In this document: piece by piece, positions 46,791-58,354 of the stretch
How positions within the stretch are numbered: the first letter of the stretch is position 1
Layout of the letters: each line of letters starts with the position of its first letter
Origin: Dipteronia dyeriana
Taxonomy: Eukaryota; Streptophyta; Magnoliopsida; Sapindales; Sapindaceae
Reading direction: 5' to 3'
DNA length: 64,000 bases
NCBI GenBank assembly: GCA_032871835.1
Contig: CM065299.1
Coordinates: 29,529,074-29,593,073 of the forward strand
Position numbers and translations under genes: made by a program
The notes under the pieces: model-generated
The model's database searches: none
Told to the model about the DNA's origin: nothing
What the model saw: only the letters and a program-made list of their open reading frames with translations

Positions 46791-48134
46791 ATTCCTCATG
46801 TCTGTAATTGTTGGCATAAATTATTAAATTAAAGAATCATTATTCATTCATTTTGTTTTAAACTATTTTTTAAATAATATTATTCCGAGCATGATTTATT
46901 TTCTATTTTTTTTTTGAACTATTAAAATTAAAATATTTTAGGATTGTGAAACAAGGACACATGAATTCATGATATAAGTTTAACATTTCTTATTGTTAAG
47001 TTTGTTTAGTAAACAAATCAGAATAAATCTTTAAGAACTGGTTCTTATTGTATATTAAATTACCGGAGAAGATCTTTGGTGTATCCGATGTATGATGCAT
47101 TTCAAATCAAAATCAAAATTATTTATAAACATCTATAATTAGAATTCATAGTATCCATTAAATTATTTATAGAATTCATACAATTTACTAATTTTTTTTT
47201 GCCAATTATACAATTGTTACCATTAATTAGTTTTGTTTTTTTTTTTTTTAAGATGACACCATTATGGGTCACTCCAAGTACAACCTAGAATGCAACTACT
47301 CTCCCACTCTAGGAGATGTATCTCATTACAAATTTAATGAATTATATTTGTGAAGTTCATTTTGAAGTCTTAAACCACTAAGGTAAGACAACGGACCCTT
47401 GATAACACATAAATCAGTTTTAGAATATCATTATTCATTTATTTCGATTTAAAATAAATTTACTAATAACAATACTACAATGCAAATATTATGTGAAACA
47501 CAAGGCTTATGTTATATATAAAATTCAACTTTCATCATAGAAAACTATAGTAGAAACCAAATGTGACCTAAAAAAATTCATTTAATTTTTATACGATTGA
47601 CCCTTTTTTTTGTAATGCTTCGTAATAAAATAAAAATTATAAAAACTAGTTCCAGTTTTTTAAAAAAAATTATATGTTTCACATTTTTTCCATAATACTT
47701 TGTAATAAATTAATTAGAAAGAAATTATGTGCTGTAGTAATTGTAATGCTTTGTAATAAATACATTTGGACACAAATTAGGTTGTCTGTAATTTGTCAAC
47801 ATAAACTTTCATGAACAAGTTGTTGAACGAGTTTAACGTTCCTCTCAACTCACGTTTTTTAATTGTGTAGGATTGAGAATGAACTATTTTTTGTCCAATC
47901 TCATGTTTGGTGAGGACTATTTAATCACAAACTTAATTTTATTCGGTTAGAAGATGATAAAATAAACCACACCAAATCAATTGGATTTTTTATCCCTTTA
48001 GTAATTTACATGTTCCTTTTCACTTTCACTCATCCTCTCTCAACTCAAATTCTCTCATAGTTGGAGCCAATCTTCTCGTCTCACAAGTAATTTCAGTATT
48101 TTTGTCATTCTGAATTGATTTCATTATTTTTATT
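46791..48134. repeat. spacer unit 1 and isolated satellite piece
   Basis: AT-rich spacer. The part from about 47,265 to 47,790 (AATGCAACTACTCTCCCACTC, GATGTATCTC, AAACACAAGGCTTATGTTAT) is repeated at 48,493-49,180. A single satellite piece lies at 47,795-47,860. No gene. Confidence 0.8.
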
Positions 48135-48500
48135 TTACAAGGCTCGAGAAAGTTTAATGTATGTTGAACACGTTTAACGTTCCTTAAAACGTTAAACTTG
48201 TACAATGAACAAGTCAACTTATACCTTAATGAACAAGTTCAATGTATGTTAAACAAGTTTAACATTACTCTAAATGTTACACTCGTTTAGTGAACAAGTC
48301 AATGTTACATACATAAGCAAGTTCACCGTAGGTTGGATGAGTTTGATGTTTCTGTAAACATTAAACTTGTTTGATGAACAAGTCAACGTACGTATACATT
48401 CTTGAATATGTTTAATGCAGGTTAAACGAGTTCAATGTTCCTCTAAATGTTAAACCGGTACATTGATTAAGTCAATGTATACATTAATGAACAACTCATA
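48135..48500. repeat. second block of the 85-bp satellite
   Basis: About four diverged monomers with the words AACACGTTTAACGTT and AACGTTAAACTTG, in the same orientation as the main array. Confidence 0.88.
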
Positions 48501-49180
48501 ATGCAACTACTATCACACTTTAGAGGATGTATCTCCCTATAAATTTAATGAATTATATTTGTGAAGTTTATTTTGAAGTCTTCAAGCACTAAGGTAAGAC
48601 AATGGGCATTTGAAAACAAGTCTAAATGTATATATTTAAAGCTTTAATTATATGAATCGAACATTATACCCTCTGAATTTTACCAAATAAAAGTAATGTT
48701 TGTTAGTCCACAAGGGGTGTTTCTAAAATAAAAGCATTCTTATCTAAGCATTCAATAATGGTCCAAAGGTAAGGAGATGTTTTTAATATTAAACCTTTAG
48801 AATACTATTATTCATTTATCTCGATTTAAAATAAATTTACTAATAATAATATTACAATACAAATATTATGTGAAACACAAGGCTTATGTTATATATAAAA
48901 TTCAACTATCTTAATAGAAAACTATAATAGAAACCAAATGTGACCTAAAACTAATTATGTTTTCTTTCAATTTTTGATACGATTCACCCATTTTTTCCAA
49001 TTCTTCATAATAAAACAATAGTAAAAACTAATTCTAATATTTTTTTTATATGTTTCACCTTTTTCTTTAAAGCTTGGTAATAAATTAATTAGAATGAAAT
49101 TATATGTTGTAGTAATTTGTAATGCTTTGTAATAAATACATTTGGATACAAATTAGGTTGTTTGTAATGTGTGAAATCTA
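48493..49180. repeat. spacer unit 2
   Basis: Collinear copy of 47,265-47,790: ATGCAACTACT, GAGGATGTATCTCCC, TTGAAGTCTTCAAGCACTAAGG, AAACACAAGGCTTATGTTAT, GAAACCAAATGTGACCTAAAA. It contains an extra insert of about 150 bp near 48,620-48,790 relative to unit 1. Confidence 0.85.
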
Positions 49181-49670
49181 TCCAGTGTTACGAATGCAAT
49201 TTCTATATTTGATTGCATGACCATTTTATTTGCTTAAGTAAATGCAAAATTCACAAAAGAGAAATTCACAAAAGAGAAAAAAATGAACGGATTATATTAA
49301 TTTACAAGGGAAATACACCCAACCTACGGTGGGTGTGTTTTCTACTGTATTGGATTTTGTTAACTAATATGGATCAAGATGAATACCACAATGAAGATGA
49401 GTGATGTAATATGTTTAGATCGAGATGACATGGTAAAGGTAGTGTGAAGGTAAAATCATGTAAAAATAACAACATAAAAAATGTTTTGTATAACTATGTT
49501 CCTAAATTTGGCCATATGTTTTGTTTACCATATTCGAAGGAAATATTTATAAAAGTAAGGAAGATTTATTGATAAAATTCATATGGTCAAAAGTAAGATT
49601 TTTCATATGGGGCATTTGAATTTTAGATGCTTGCAACTCTTATCTAAACTAAATGAAAGTTCCCTAAAAA
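49181..49670. other. AT-rich spacer; no gene seen
   Basis: Includes a 16-bp direct duplication (AGAGAAATTCACAAA, about 49,248-49,277). No coding signal is supported. Confidence 0.5.
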
Positions 49671-50910
49671 CGTGTGTCTATAACCTAGAGGGGGGTGAAT
49701 AGGTTTTAATCAAGTTAATTACCAATTTTTCTTAATTAGTCAATATTCAAAATTCACCCAATAAAACAAACATACAACATCAAGTGTAAAGTGCGGAAAT
49801 ATAAACAACACAGGATGTATACGTGGAAACCCTCCAAATGGGAAAAACCACAGGCTGTTAAGTGCGCCACACTCGGTCACAAAATCCACTATATGAATAA
49901 AAGCTTACACCCTCAAGTGATATTCGAACTCTCACTCTCGACAACCTCAGGCTATGGACATTGCCACTCACCACTCTTTGTTCAATCCCTATTGATATCC
50001 CCTGATCCACTACTCTTGGCGTGAGTACCTCCTACTCTACCCCTCGGGCCTTTTACAGTGGATACCCGACCAATTGCTTGCCAACCTACCCTTGGTTGCA
50101 AGGCTTCTCTTGCTTGTGCAACTTCACACCGAAGCCATAAGACTTTGACTCAATGAAGAGTATATGGTCTAAGTGTATATATGACACTATGTTCAAATGC
50201 AATTATGTGTAAGACCAAACACAAAATGCTTAACTAGATGTAGATAATGCAATTAAATATCCTAGTTATCAAACAATGCCTACATGCCCATACATAAGGA
50301 CTCAATTAGATGCAAAAGAATTCTAGCAACCTAATTGTCAATAAAAGTCCAACCAACACAAGTTGTCACAACATATAACTAAGGGCAATATATTTGCAAT
50401 CAATAAATGCAATCAATGAGGCATACACATAAATGTTCATGAACTAGACTAGATGCACAAGGCAATCCTAATCATCAATTAAGCATACATGAACATATAT
50501 AGATTAGCTATTTAGGTAAAACAACCTAATTATGCAAGATATCACAATACAACAACCCAAACATCAACAACAATCTCTACTTGTAATGAAAATCCTAATC
50601 TAGAGACATACAAGTCATACAAGAGATATCTTGTTAAGCTAGAACACAAGAATGATGAAGATGGTGTTCTACTTACCAAGTTGCATGTGCTGATGAAGAC
50701 CCATGCTAAGAAACATCATAGATGTAGCTAGATGATGTTTGTTTCATGAAAGGATGATGGGTTTTGGGTTTGGAGAGTTAAATAATAACTCTTGGAGCTT
50801 CTCTCTCAAAGAAAATACTTTCTCACACTAAAAAATGGTTTTGAAGCTCTGGAAAACGAGTGAGAAAGAAGATGACATGTATATATGAGCCCTAGAGCAA
50901 AACTATGTCA
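49671..50910 (+). repeat. dispersed repeat A, copy 2
   Basis: Starts GTGTGTCTATAACCTAGAGGG and runs collinear with copy 1 (29,396-29,434 plus 41,274-42,481). It gives the uninterrupted order of the repeat and shows that the gypsy and the solo LTR in copy 1 are insertions. No coding region. Confidence 0.78.
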
Positions 50911-53800
50911 TTTTGAAAATTGCCCGAAAATTACTCAGTGTGCTGGTGAGTTGTGCTGGTCGACAAGCGCCACACTAGCGCACACCTACTGTCCAAGAGG
51001 CGCTGGTGAGGGCGCTTGTTGACTGGCGCAGCAGCAATAGCGCAACATCCCAAGATTCAAGCGACCCAAAATATGACCAAACGATATCCAAACCTTTCGT
51101 GTAATATACCATTGGAAATGTATGGAAGCCTAATCTCTACTCCAATTTACAGAACATGATTTGGATTTTTGTAGAAAAAGTTATGGTCATTTGAGTGACC
51201 AAAGGTTAGAAACGGACAACAACAGAGATGCTCTGTTTTTGCAGTCACTTTGGAGATTTTAAAACCAATCCAAATGGTCATGAAATATTATGAATAATAT
51301 ACTGTTGGAAAGGTATGGGTGTCTAGTTTATACAAAAGTTTTCAAAACTCATTTCAATGCATAAAAAGATATGGTCACAAGACCATACAAATGTCAGTTT
51401 TGAAAAATATTTAAATCATTGAAATACACTCTTTTAAAACTAGACACCTTACTCCATATAACCAAACCAAGAGAAGAATGAGACCTTCTCATATGGTCAC
51501 TCAATGAGCTAAAACAAGCACACCATCGTGCAAGCGCGAACACAATATAATACCACACTTAAATCTATAAATGAAGTGCAAGTGTGATTGTGAGGAGATG
51601 CACACATATAAACAATATCAACACAAATGCAAGATCAACAAAGCATGCATGAGGTGTGTGTGTGCACCTAAACTCTTGAAGAGGCAAAGTCAAGTGAATA
51701 TACCTTTAGCTCTTGAAGTCATGGAGAAGCTTGGAAGCTTGTCAATGAGGACCTAAGCTATCCATTACACAATCATCCCCAATGTGGTGTGGTTTGTCAT
51801 GAAATAAGCCAATCATAAATTCAATGTCCTTACACTAAATTTGATACATAGAATTCCTTCAATTAAACCAATCGAATCGAGCTGTGTACTTGGAATGAGC
51901 AACTATTCCTTCAATTCCTTATAATTGAAGCTCTATCTCTTAACAACATTTGTTCAAGTCATAAAAATTAAATGAGATAATTCTAAATATATTCAACTAA
52001 AAAGTTCTAGCACATGAAAAAGAATATCAATGATAAAAATAAAATCAATCAAAGCACAAACAGGCTTAAGATATAAGCTAGTCACAATACATCTCTCAAA
52101 CATGTGAAATCGTAGATTTGACAAAACCTAGATCACATTCAAGTCTCTAATTAGAAAAATCTACCTTATTATTGAAGCTCTATCTCTTAAAAACATTTTT
52201 TCAAGTCGTATACACTAAAATGAACAGAAGACCCAAGGTAATTGAACATTTAAAAGCTTAAAATAAAAAGATAATCAAATACCTTGTGAGAAGTGTGCAG
52301 TCACAAAATTTGATGTAGAACAATAAAAATATTTAAACAAATAACTTCAAAGTTTCTTAGATATGATAGAAGAATTCAAGACGAAAAATCTCCCCTTTAA
52401 ATCACTCAATTTCAATAAGAAATGAGTGAGATATGATGATTTGAAGATGAGAGAAAATTCAATAAAAATTTATATACAAATCATCTTCTTGAATTGAAAT
52501 GAGAGGGAGATATGTATTTAAAAGTAATAGAGGAAGATGACATAGAGAGAAGGGAAAACAAAAAGCCTTTTGCATCACTCCACATCAGTTCCCCATGGAG
52601 GTGCCTCCATAGGGCAAACACGACTCCACTGGGAAAGGGTTCAAATGGCATTTTCCATTCTCTTCTTCCCTCGTGCACCTCACACTTTCTTTGACCGTTC
52701 TCTGGTCTCCAAACTCTGAATTAGAATCCGTTTTCAAATTATGAACCGTAACTCTCTCACGGACATGAACGTTTATGAAACTTTGACAAAAAAAAAATGG
52801 AAATCAACTTGATATACAAAGGCGAAACCATTTCGAAACTTACATTTCAGAATTCGAAAACTAATGAATGAGTAACCAAAACATTCAGAACTCATGAATA
52901 AGGAAAGATGTGAGAACATATTCAAGTCTGATATCAATAAAACAAAATACAATAACACACAAGTATGCCATTTTCTAGAAATAGTTATGGAACATGCATT
53001 TTTACAAAATTTATCAGCATGTGCATACAATAATATGTCTGTGAATGTGTTAAACAAATTGAGCACAACGATGTTGAGACATATATGGATGCAATGTGTG
53101 TGTGTGCCAAAATGCCTTGTAAGAGGAATGAGATCTTAATATACCTTTGATGTGCAACAAAGCATGCTTCTCTTAAAGACTTCTCTTTGCTTGATAAGTT
53201 GTCAATCCTCTTTGAAACCTGAATATCCATAAGCCTAGACAACTAATTAGTACAACAGAAATATTTTTTTGACATGGAGTTATGCCAACATGACTCAAAA
53301 ACCTAACAAAGAAACAAAAACTTTTTTGTAGAGGTACAAAGTAATAAATTTAATCTCCCCTTATGAGACTTATAAATTAAAGGGATCTCAATTGCTCATG
53401 CAAAGACATATACACTGAAAGTATATAAATATTACAATTCCCCTTTGTGAAAGTTTACAGTAGCTCCTGAAGAGGCATGTGTACTGTAAATTAAAAATTG
53501 AGATCTTCTATATTGTTGTTCTGCATATAATAAAATGATGAGGACCTTGAACCACAAATTGTGGATAAATGTCGACATAATACTATTGTCCAAAAGATAT
53601 AACTGTATTCATGGACATCTAGTGTAGACGCTTGAAGACGTCAAATGTTTTTGTTAAAATGATTATTCGTAAGAAAATTAAGATAACGAGATATAACTTA
53701 TACCTCAAAACGAAGAGTTTACTGCAGAAACCCAATATTTGATCATATGCAATTATTTTGTTCCATAATTGATTTTTGTATGATCAGAATAATCCCTGAA
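50911..53800. other. non-coding, repeat-like region
   Basis: No supported gene. 50,950-51,050 is unusually rich in GCGC words (GGCGCTGGTGAGGGCGC). A short perfect hairpin ATGGAGGTGCCTCCAT is at about 52,594-52,609. Segments near 51,640-51,740 and 53,090-53,200 share distant similarity (GTGTGTGTGTGC, AATATACCTTT, GCTTGTCAAT). It is probably the decayed continuation of long LTR-type repeats. Confidence 0.5.
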
Positions 53801-54462
53801 GGATTCAAAATGACAGAAGTATATAAGTAAAATTCTCATAGCTTACGTTCAATAAAGTTACAACGATTTTTATATCTTTTGAAGCAATTCAGAAGAATCT
53901 TATATGATTGTTTTGGAGAAAACATCATAAAATGGGCATATAAATTAAAGTTCATATATGCTTCATAGGTATTCATAAAGACATCAAAATCCGGATTTGC
54001 AATTGAAACAGTATATGTTGATGACATGAATTGAAATTGGATCTCCTGAAAAGCTTCTAAAACTACTAAATATTTGAAATGAGAATTTGAGATGAAAGTT
54101 TTGGGGAAACAAAGTATTGTTTCGGCTTGAATATGGAGTATAATTTAAATTGATTACTTGTTTCAATCTCAATATGGATGAGTCTTATTTTTAAGCATCC
54201 CCAAGGTTGTTTGATCATTAGATCTTAAGAAAGATCTATTTCAATCTAAAGTTAATGAAGAAATGATACTTGGTTCATAAGTACGGTATTTTGTTGGTGT
54301 TATATTATATTTAACACATTGTACAAGTTCCATATCTCAATATATAAAGATAATGCTACTTCTATTACACAAGTCAGAAGAGGGTAAATCAAGTGAGACA
54401 TAACCAAGCACATATTATCAAAGTTCTTAGAAACTCTTAAACTCCAAGAAAGTCGACAAATC

Positions 54463-54699
54463 AATGTCACACAAATACGATCTACTAATAATCTTGTAAA
54501 TTGATTTACTAAGATCTTATCGACAACAACATTAAAGAAATTAATCTATAGTATCATAATGTATCAACTTAGCAAGCTACGAATGTCACACAAATACGAT
54601 CTACTAATAATCTTGTAAATTGATTTACTAAGATCTTATCGACAACAACATTAAAGAAATTAATCTATAGTATCATAATGTATCAACTTAGCAAGCTAC
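54463..54699. repeat. perfect 119-bp tandem duplication in the RNase H remnant
   Basis: 54,463-54,581 and 54,582-54,699 are identical as far as I can read. The copy encodes the conserved end of RNase H, which occurs once in any real element. It is followed at once by a run of G. Confidence 0.92.
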
Positions 54700-54720
54700 G
54701 GGGGGGGGGGGGGGGGGGGG
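54700..54720. repeat. 21-base G run
   Basis: Uninterrupted G tract directly after the 119-bp duplication; compare the G runs at 4,139 and 4,239. Confidence 0.95.
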
Positions 54721-54892
54721 ATATTCTTCACTTTGGGGCATATGTACACTGTACTATTTTTCCTTTGATTAGGTTTTGTTCCACTGGGTTTTACTGGCAA
54801 GGTTTTTATTGAGGCAGTATTTAAGCACGTCTTACATTTTTTAGAAAAATCTTAGAAATTATTATCTAGGTGGCATACATCCAAAGGGGAAT

Positions 54893-55104
54893 ATTATGAA
54901 ATAATTGACTTTCACAACCTAGAGAATAATTCACAATTAATTCTCTTAATCTCCTTTCCTATTTCAATGTAGGACGTTACCTCTCTTGATCTTATTTCCT
55001 ATTTCATTGTATGTCAATATATAGGCTTAGTGTGTAAGCATTTAAAAATATTCAGATATAAACTAATAGAATTGATTTGCTCTTATTCTTTCTTTTTTTT
55101 TTCA
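54893..55104 (+). repeat. probable short copia 3' LTR
   Basis: Begins at ATTATGAAATAATTG (a common LTR start is TGTTATGAAATA) after the purine tract and ends in a T-rich TTTTTTTTCA. About 210 bp. The partner LTR is not found in the window. Confidence 0.5.
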
Positions 55105-55385
55105 GTTAATATTACTTTCTATGTTTTTATGCTTTGATTTATAACAACATATGAATTTTAAGTGTATGCTAAATTTTAATTTTCATATTTATTTGTCATT
55201 TATATTTAAATTTAAATATGTTTTTTAATTTAAATATATTTTTAGTTTAATTAAATATTAAAATTTAAGTTATTATTCTAAAATTCAAATGTTAAGTGAA
55301 TGAATTATAACGTTGTCACGTTATTTTGGTATCAGTTTTGGATACTAAATTTGGACAAAATAGCATTATTGTAATACAAATTTAA

Positions 55386-55640
55386 GGGCTCGTCCTGTAA
55401 GCGTTATTCATTTGATGTTTTCCAAAAATAAAAATGAAAATAAAAATGAAAATAGTGTATTTGATTTCAGTTTCAAAATTTCAAATACATCTGGTAGCAT
55501 ATACTGAAAGTTGTATTCTGAAAATGAAAACAGAAAAAAACACGTCTGGTAGCTTAACTGAAAGCTGAATTCTGAAAATGAAAGCAGAAAAAACACGTCC
55601 GGTAGATTAACTAAAAAAACCAAAAACTTAAGAACTTCTA
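55386..55640. repeat. fragment of the GTCCTGTAAGCG MITE family
   Basis: GGGCTCGTCCTGTAAGCG, then ACGTCTGGTAGC and AAAACACGTCCGGTAGATTAAC words match the left parts of the elements at 59,749 and 60,686. TAA precedes it. I see no matching right end, so it is truncated. The word pair TACTGAAAGTTGTATTCTGAA / TAACTGAAAGCTGAATTCTGAA is an internal duplication. Confidence 0.7.
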
Positions 55641-55737
55641 CGTATGTAATTTGACTCTTTCATCTCCTTAAAATATTTTTATAAGGTTGTAATATATATT
55701 TTCATCCACTTAAATTTATAATTTATAATTTAATACA

Positions 55738-57234
55738 TAGATATTATTCATTTAGTCCCTATGTTTTTTTGAATTTTTTTTTTTACTCATTCATTTTTTG
55801 TTGGATTGGTCCCTATGTTTTGACAAACAACTCAATTTGATCCTTCTGGACAAAATTTTGACGGTCAACCATCACAAAAAAAGTAAATTGACAATTTTAC
55901 CCTTAACTTAAATCAAATGACCATTTCACCCTCTAACTTTGTCAATTTTTACAATTTAACTTTAAATATTAAAATATTAAATAATAAATATTTACAGATA
56001 TTAAATTTACCATTGATGTTAAAAAAAAAAAGAAAACAGAAAACATCTAGGTTTTTTTTTTATCTTGAATCTGGAAATGAAACCCATCATAAATTCATCA
56101 CACAAATCACCCATCATCAGCAAACCACCACACCACCATATTCAACTCATAAAACCCAAACCCAGCAAATCACACAATTAAACTTAAGATTTTTTTTATT
56201 AGTCCATCACATGTGATAGACGGTGGAGATCCAACCTGGATCTTCACCTAATAAAAAAAATAATTAAAACTTAAAAGAACATGATCATCTTCTATTGATC
56301 TCTAAAAGAAATTCATTAACACTCTAACACTCAAACACTTAACCCACTGATGATCTCCAACAAAAATGAAACCCAACCACTAACAAAACTTAAACCAATC
56401 AACACCGATTCAATCATCTCTTTCTTTCTCAAACCTAAAACTAAAACCAAAATCATTAAAATTTCATCTCTCTTAGCTCTCACTCTCCTTGTCTTTCTCG
56501 ATCTCACTCTCCATTCAACAAAAATGAAACCCAAAAGAAGCTTCTCGATCTCTCTCTCTATCTACCGTCGTGAACCCTAGCCGCCCTCCCATCACTAAAT
56601 CGAACCCATTTGTTAGTGTTTGATTCACACCATCGATCGACCTTGATCGATCTAGGAGCCGAGGAGATCGTCGATCGATCGTCGATCTGAGAGCCAGATC
56701 GTCGATCTGGTGATGGTGGTCCGGTGGTGATGACGAATGACTGTATATCCGGTGGTGATGGTGGTCCGATGTTGATTGGTGGTTGAGATGGTGATTGGTG
56801 GTGGTGTTTTTATTATGTATTTGGTTTGTGGAGAATGGAGATGTTTGATGATGGCTCTTAGGAAGATTTGGTGAGTTAGATGATGTTTGATGATGGTTCT
56901 TAGGAAGATTAGATTTGATTATGTATTTGATTTTGTTTTTGTTGTTTTGATTTTTTGAATGAATGGTTTTTTATTTATGAAATGTTTATTTTAATTATTT
57001 ATTTATTTATCATATTTTAATTTGTATTTGTAATATTAATTTTATTAGCATTACATAAATATTTGGAAATGACAAAAATGACCATCTTCCTGTTAAGTTA
57101 GACTAGCGTTAGGCCATCAGAAGGACCAAATTGAATGGTTTTTAGAAATATAGAGCCCAAATCCTTAAAAAATGTATAAGTGAGTAAAAAATTAATATTT
57201 CAAAAAAATATAGGGACTACATGAATAATATCCA
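55738..57234. mobile_element. Mutator-like non-autonomous element, 9-bp TSD TTTAATACA/TTTAATATA
   Basis: Inverted ends TAGATATTATTCATTTAGTCCCTATGTTTTTTTG shortened: left GATATTATTCAT, TAGTCCCTATG; right (reversed) GATATTATTCAT, TAGTCCCTATA, then ACTCA in both. TSD 55,729-55,737 versus 57,235-57,243, eight of nine. At 1,497 bp it has no transposase. The centre (about 56,570-56,780) is strikingly richer in GC, with GATCGATCGTCGATC dyads and many GGTGGTG words, possibly captured host sequence. Confidence 0.78.
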
Positions 57235-57755
57235 TTTAATATATATGTGAAATAATTATACAATTATATATTAAATTGAATTTAATCATTTCTTATGGGC
57301 CATTCAATCATTTTTAATTGAATTATAAAAATGATTGTATGATATTTGATTTGTTCGTATTAACAAAAACTACATAACTATCGATTTCCATAATAATATA
57401 TTACTTTTATATTTCATTAAAATTTTCATAACATAAAATTCTTATTTTGTCTGCAAAATAAAAAAATATTGATTATTTTTTCAAGACCATCCTGAGTCTT
57501 CGAACCGTGGAATTATTATATTATTTAATGGTCTCGTGCATATTCATGTATATATAGAAAAAAAAAACTGATTAGACATCATACTCTACAATACAAAATA
57601 TATATTCTTTTTTTAAGTTACAAAATTAACAATTTGTTTATTTGAAGATTAATTAATTTATTCTATATCCGGAACCTATAATTATCTTCTACCCCTAATA
57701 AAAATTCATCACATTAAAATTCATCAATTGTGATAGCTTGACACATACACTAATA
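57235..57755. other. AT-rich spacer; no gene seen
   Basis: Only short frames and A/T runs. It is the 3' side of the minus-strand DUF761-type gene. Confidence 0.5.
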
Positions 57756-58354
57756 TTATGATCTAGTAGCTTCAAGCCACATTTGCTTATTGACTCTTGC
57801 AATGAAATCTTCAACTCTCTTATTCAGCTCCTCTGCAGGCTAGCCTTTTCTTCTTCTTCTTCTTCTTCTTCTTCTTCATGATCATCTTTCTTCACTTGAC
57901 TTTAATGATCATCAATTCTTTACTCAAAGTAGCCATCTCAGTTTTCCTCTTTTGAACACTAGTAATATTGGAGACTGTCGAAGAAGATATATGGTTGATT
58001 TGGCTCTCTAACTTCTCGCCACGTATTCATCATAGTATTATTAGATGATGATGATGATGATGATGGCATTGATGTTGATTTTGATTCTCTAAGAATAAGG
58101 AAGACAACAATGAAATTGGCAACTACAAACAGGCACTTTTGTGTAAACAAACAAGACCAAAAATATGGTAGTTGTTGATTCAAACTACACAAACAAGAAA
58201 ACCAATAAGGATAGTAACAAAAAAAACTACAAGCCAATGGTGTGACAGAGTAGAGAATCAACTCTTGAATAAGACAATTACTACTCTTTTTCTTGTTTTT
58301 GATGATCATGGCTTCAAGTTCAAATTTGTTCCCAGCTCTCTTAACATAGCCCAT
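57756..58354 (-). pseudogene. DUF4408/DUF761-type plant membrane protein, frameshifted
   Basis: Start ATG at 58,352-58,354 (MGYVKRAGNKFELEAMIIKN). Two hydrophobic segments follow (LYSVTPLACSFFCYYPYWF and KCLFVVANFIVVFLIL), then a Ser run and TWREVREPNQPYIFFDSL. The first frame stops at 57,959. A shifted frame continues as SNITSVQKRKTEMATLSKEL, and after a poly-Glu GAA run a third frame gives AEELNKRVEDFIARVNKQMWLEA and a stop at 57,756-57,758. That C-terminal motif is the hallmark of DUF761 proteins. At least two frameshifts and a stop separate the parts, so it is decayed unless there are sequence errors. The role of the family is not established here; the protein was probably membrane-anchored. 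Confidence 0.75.

Larger units (their letters stand above)
53830..54892 (+). pseudogene. decayed copia pol 3' end (RT and RNase H) and purine tract
   Basis: Plus strand: RT pieces VFIKTSKSGFAIE then TVYVDDMN (about 53,970-54,030), TTKYLK, EFEMKVLGKQ. RNase H end: DNATSITQVRRG, LQESRQINVTQIRSTNNLV, FTKILSTTTLKKLIYSI (about 54,350-54,690). Downstream TTTTTCCTTTGATTAGGTTTTGTTCCACTGGG shortened words and AAGGTTTTTATTGAGGCAGT are the familiar stretch before a copia 3' LTR. The purine tract AAAGGGGAAT is at 54,883-54,892. Many stops. Confidence 0.85.
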
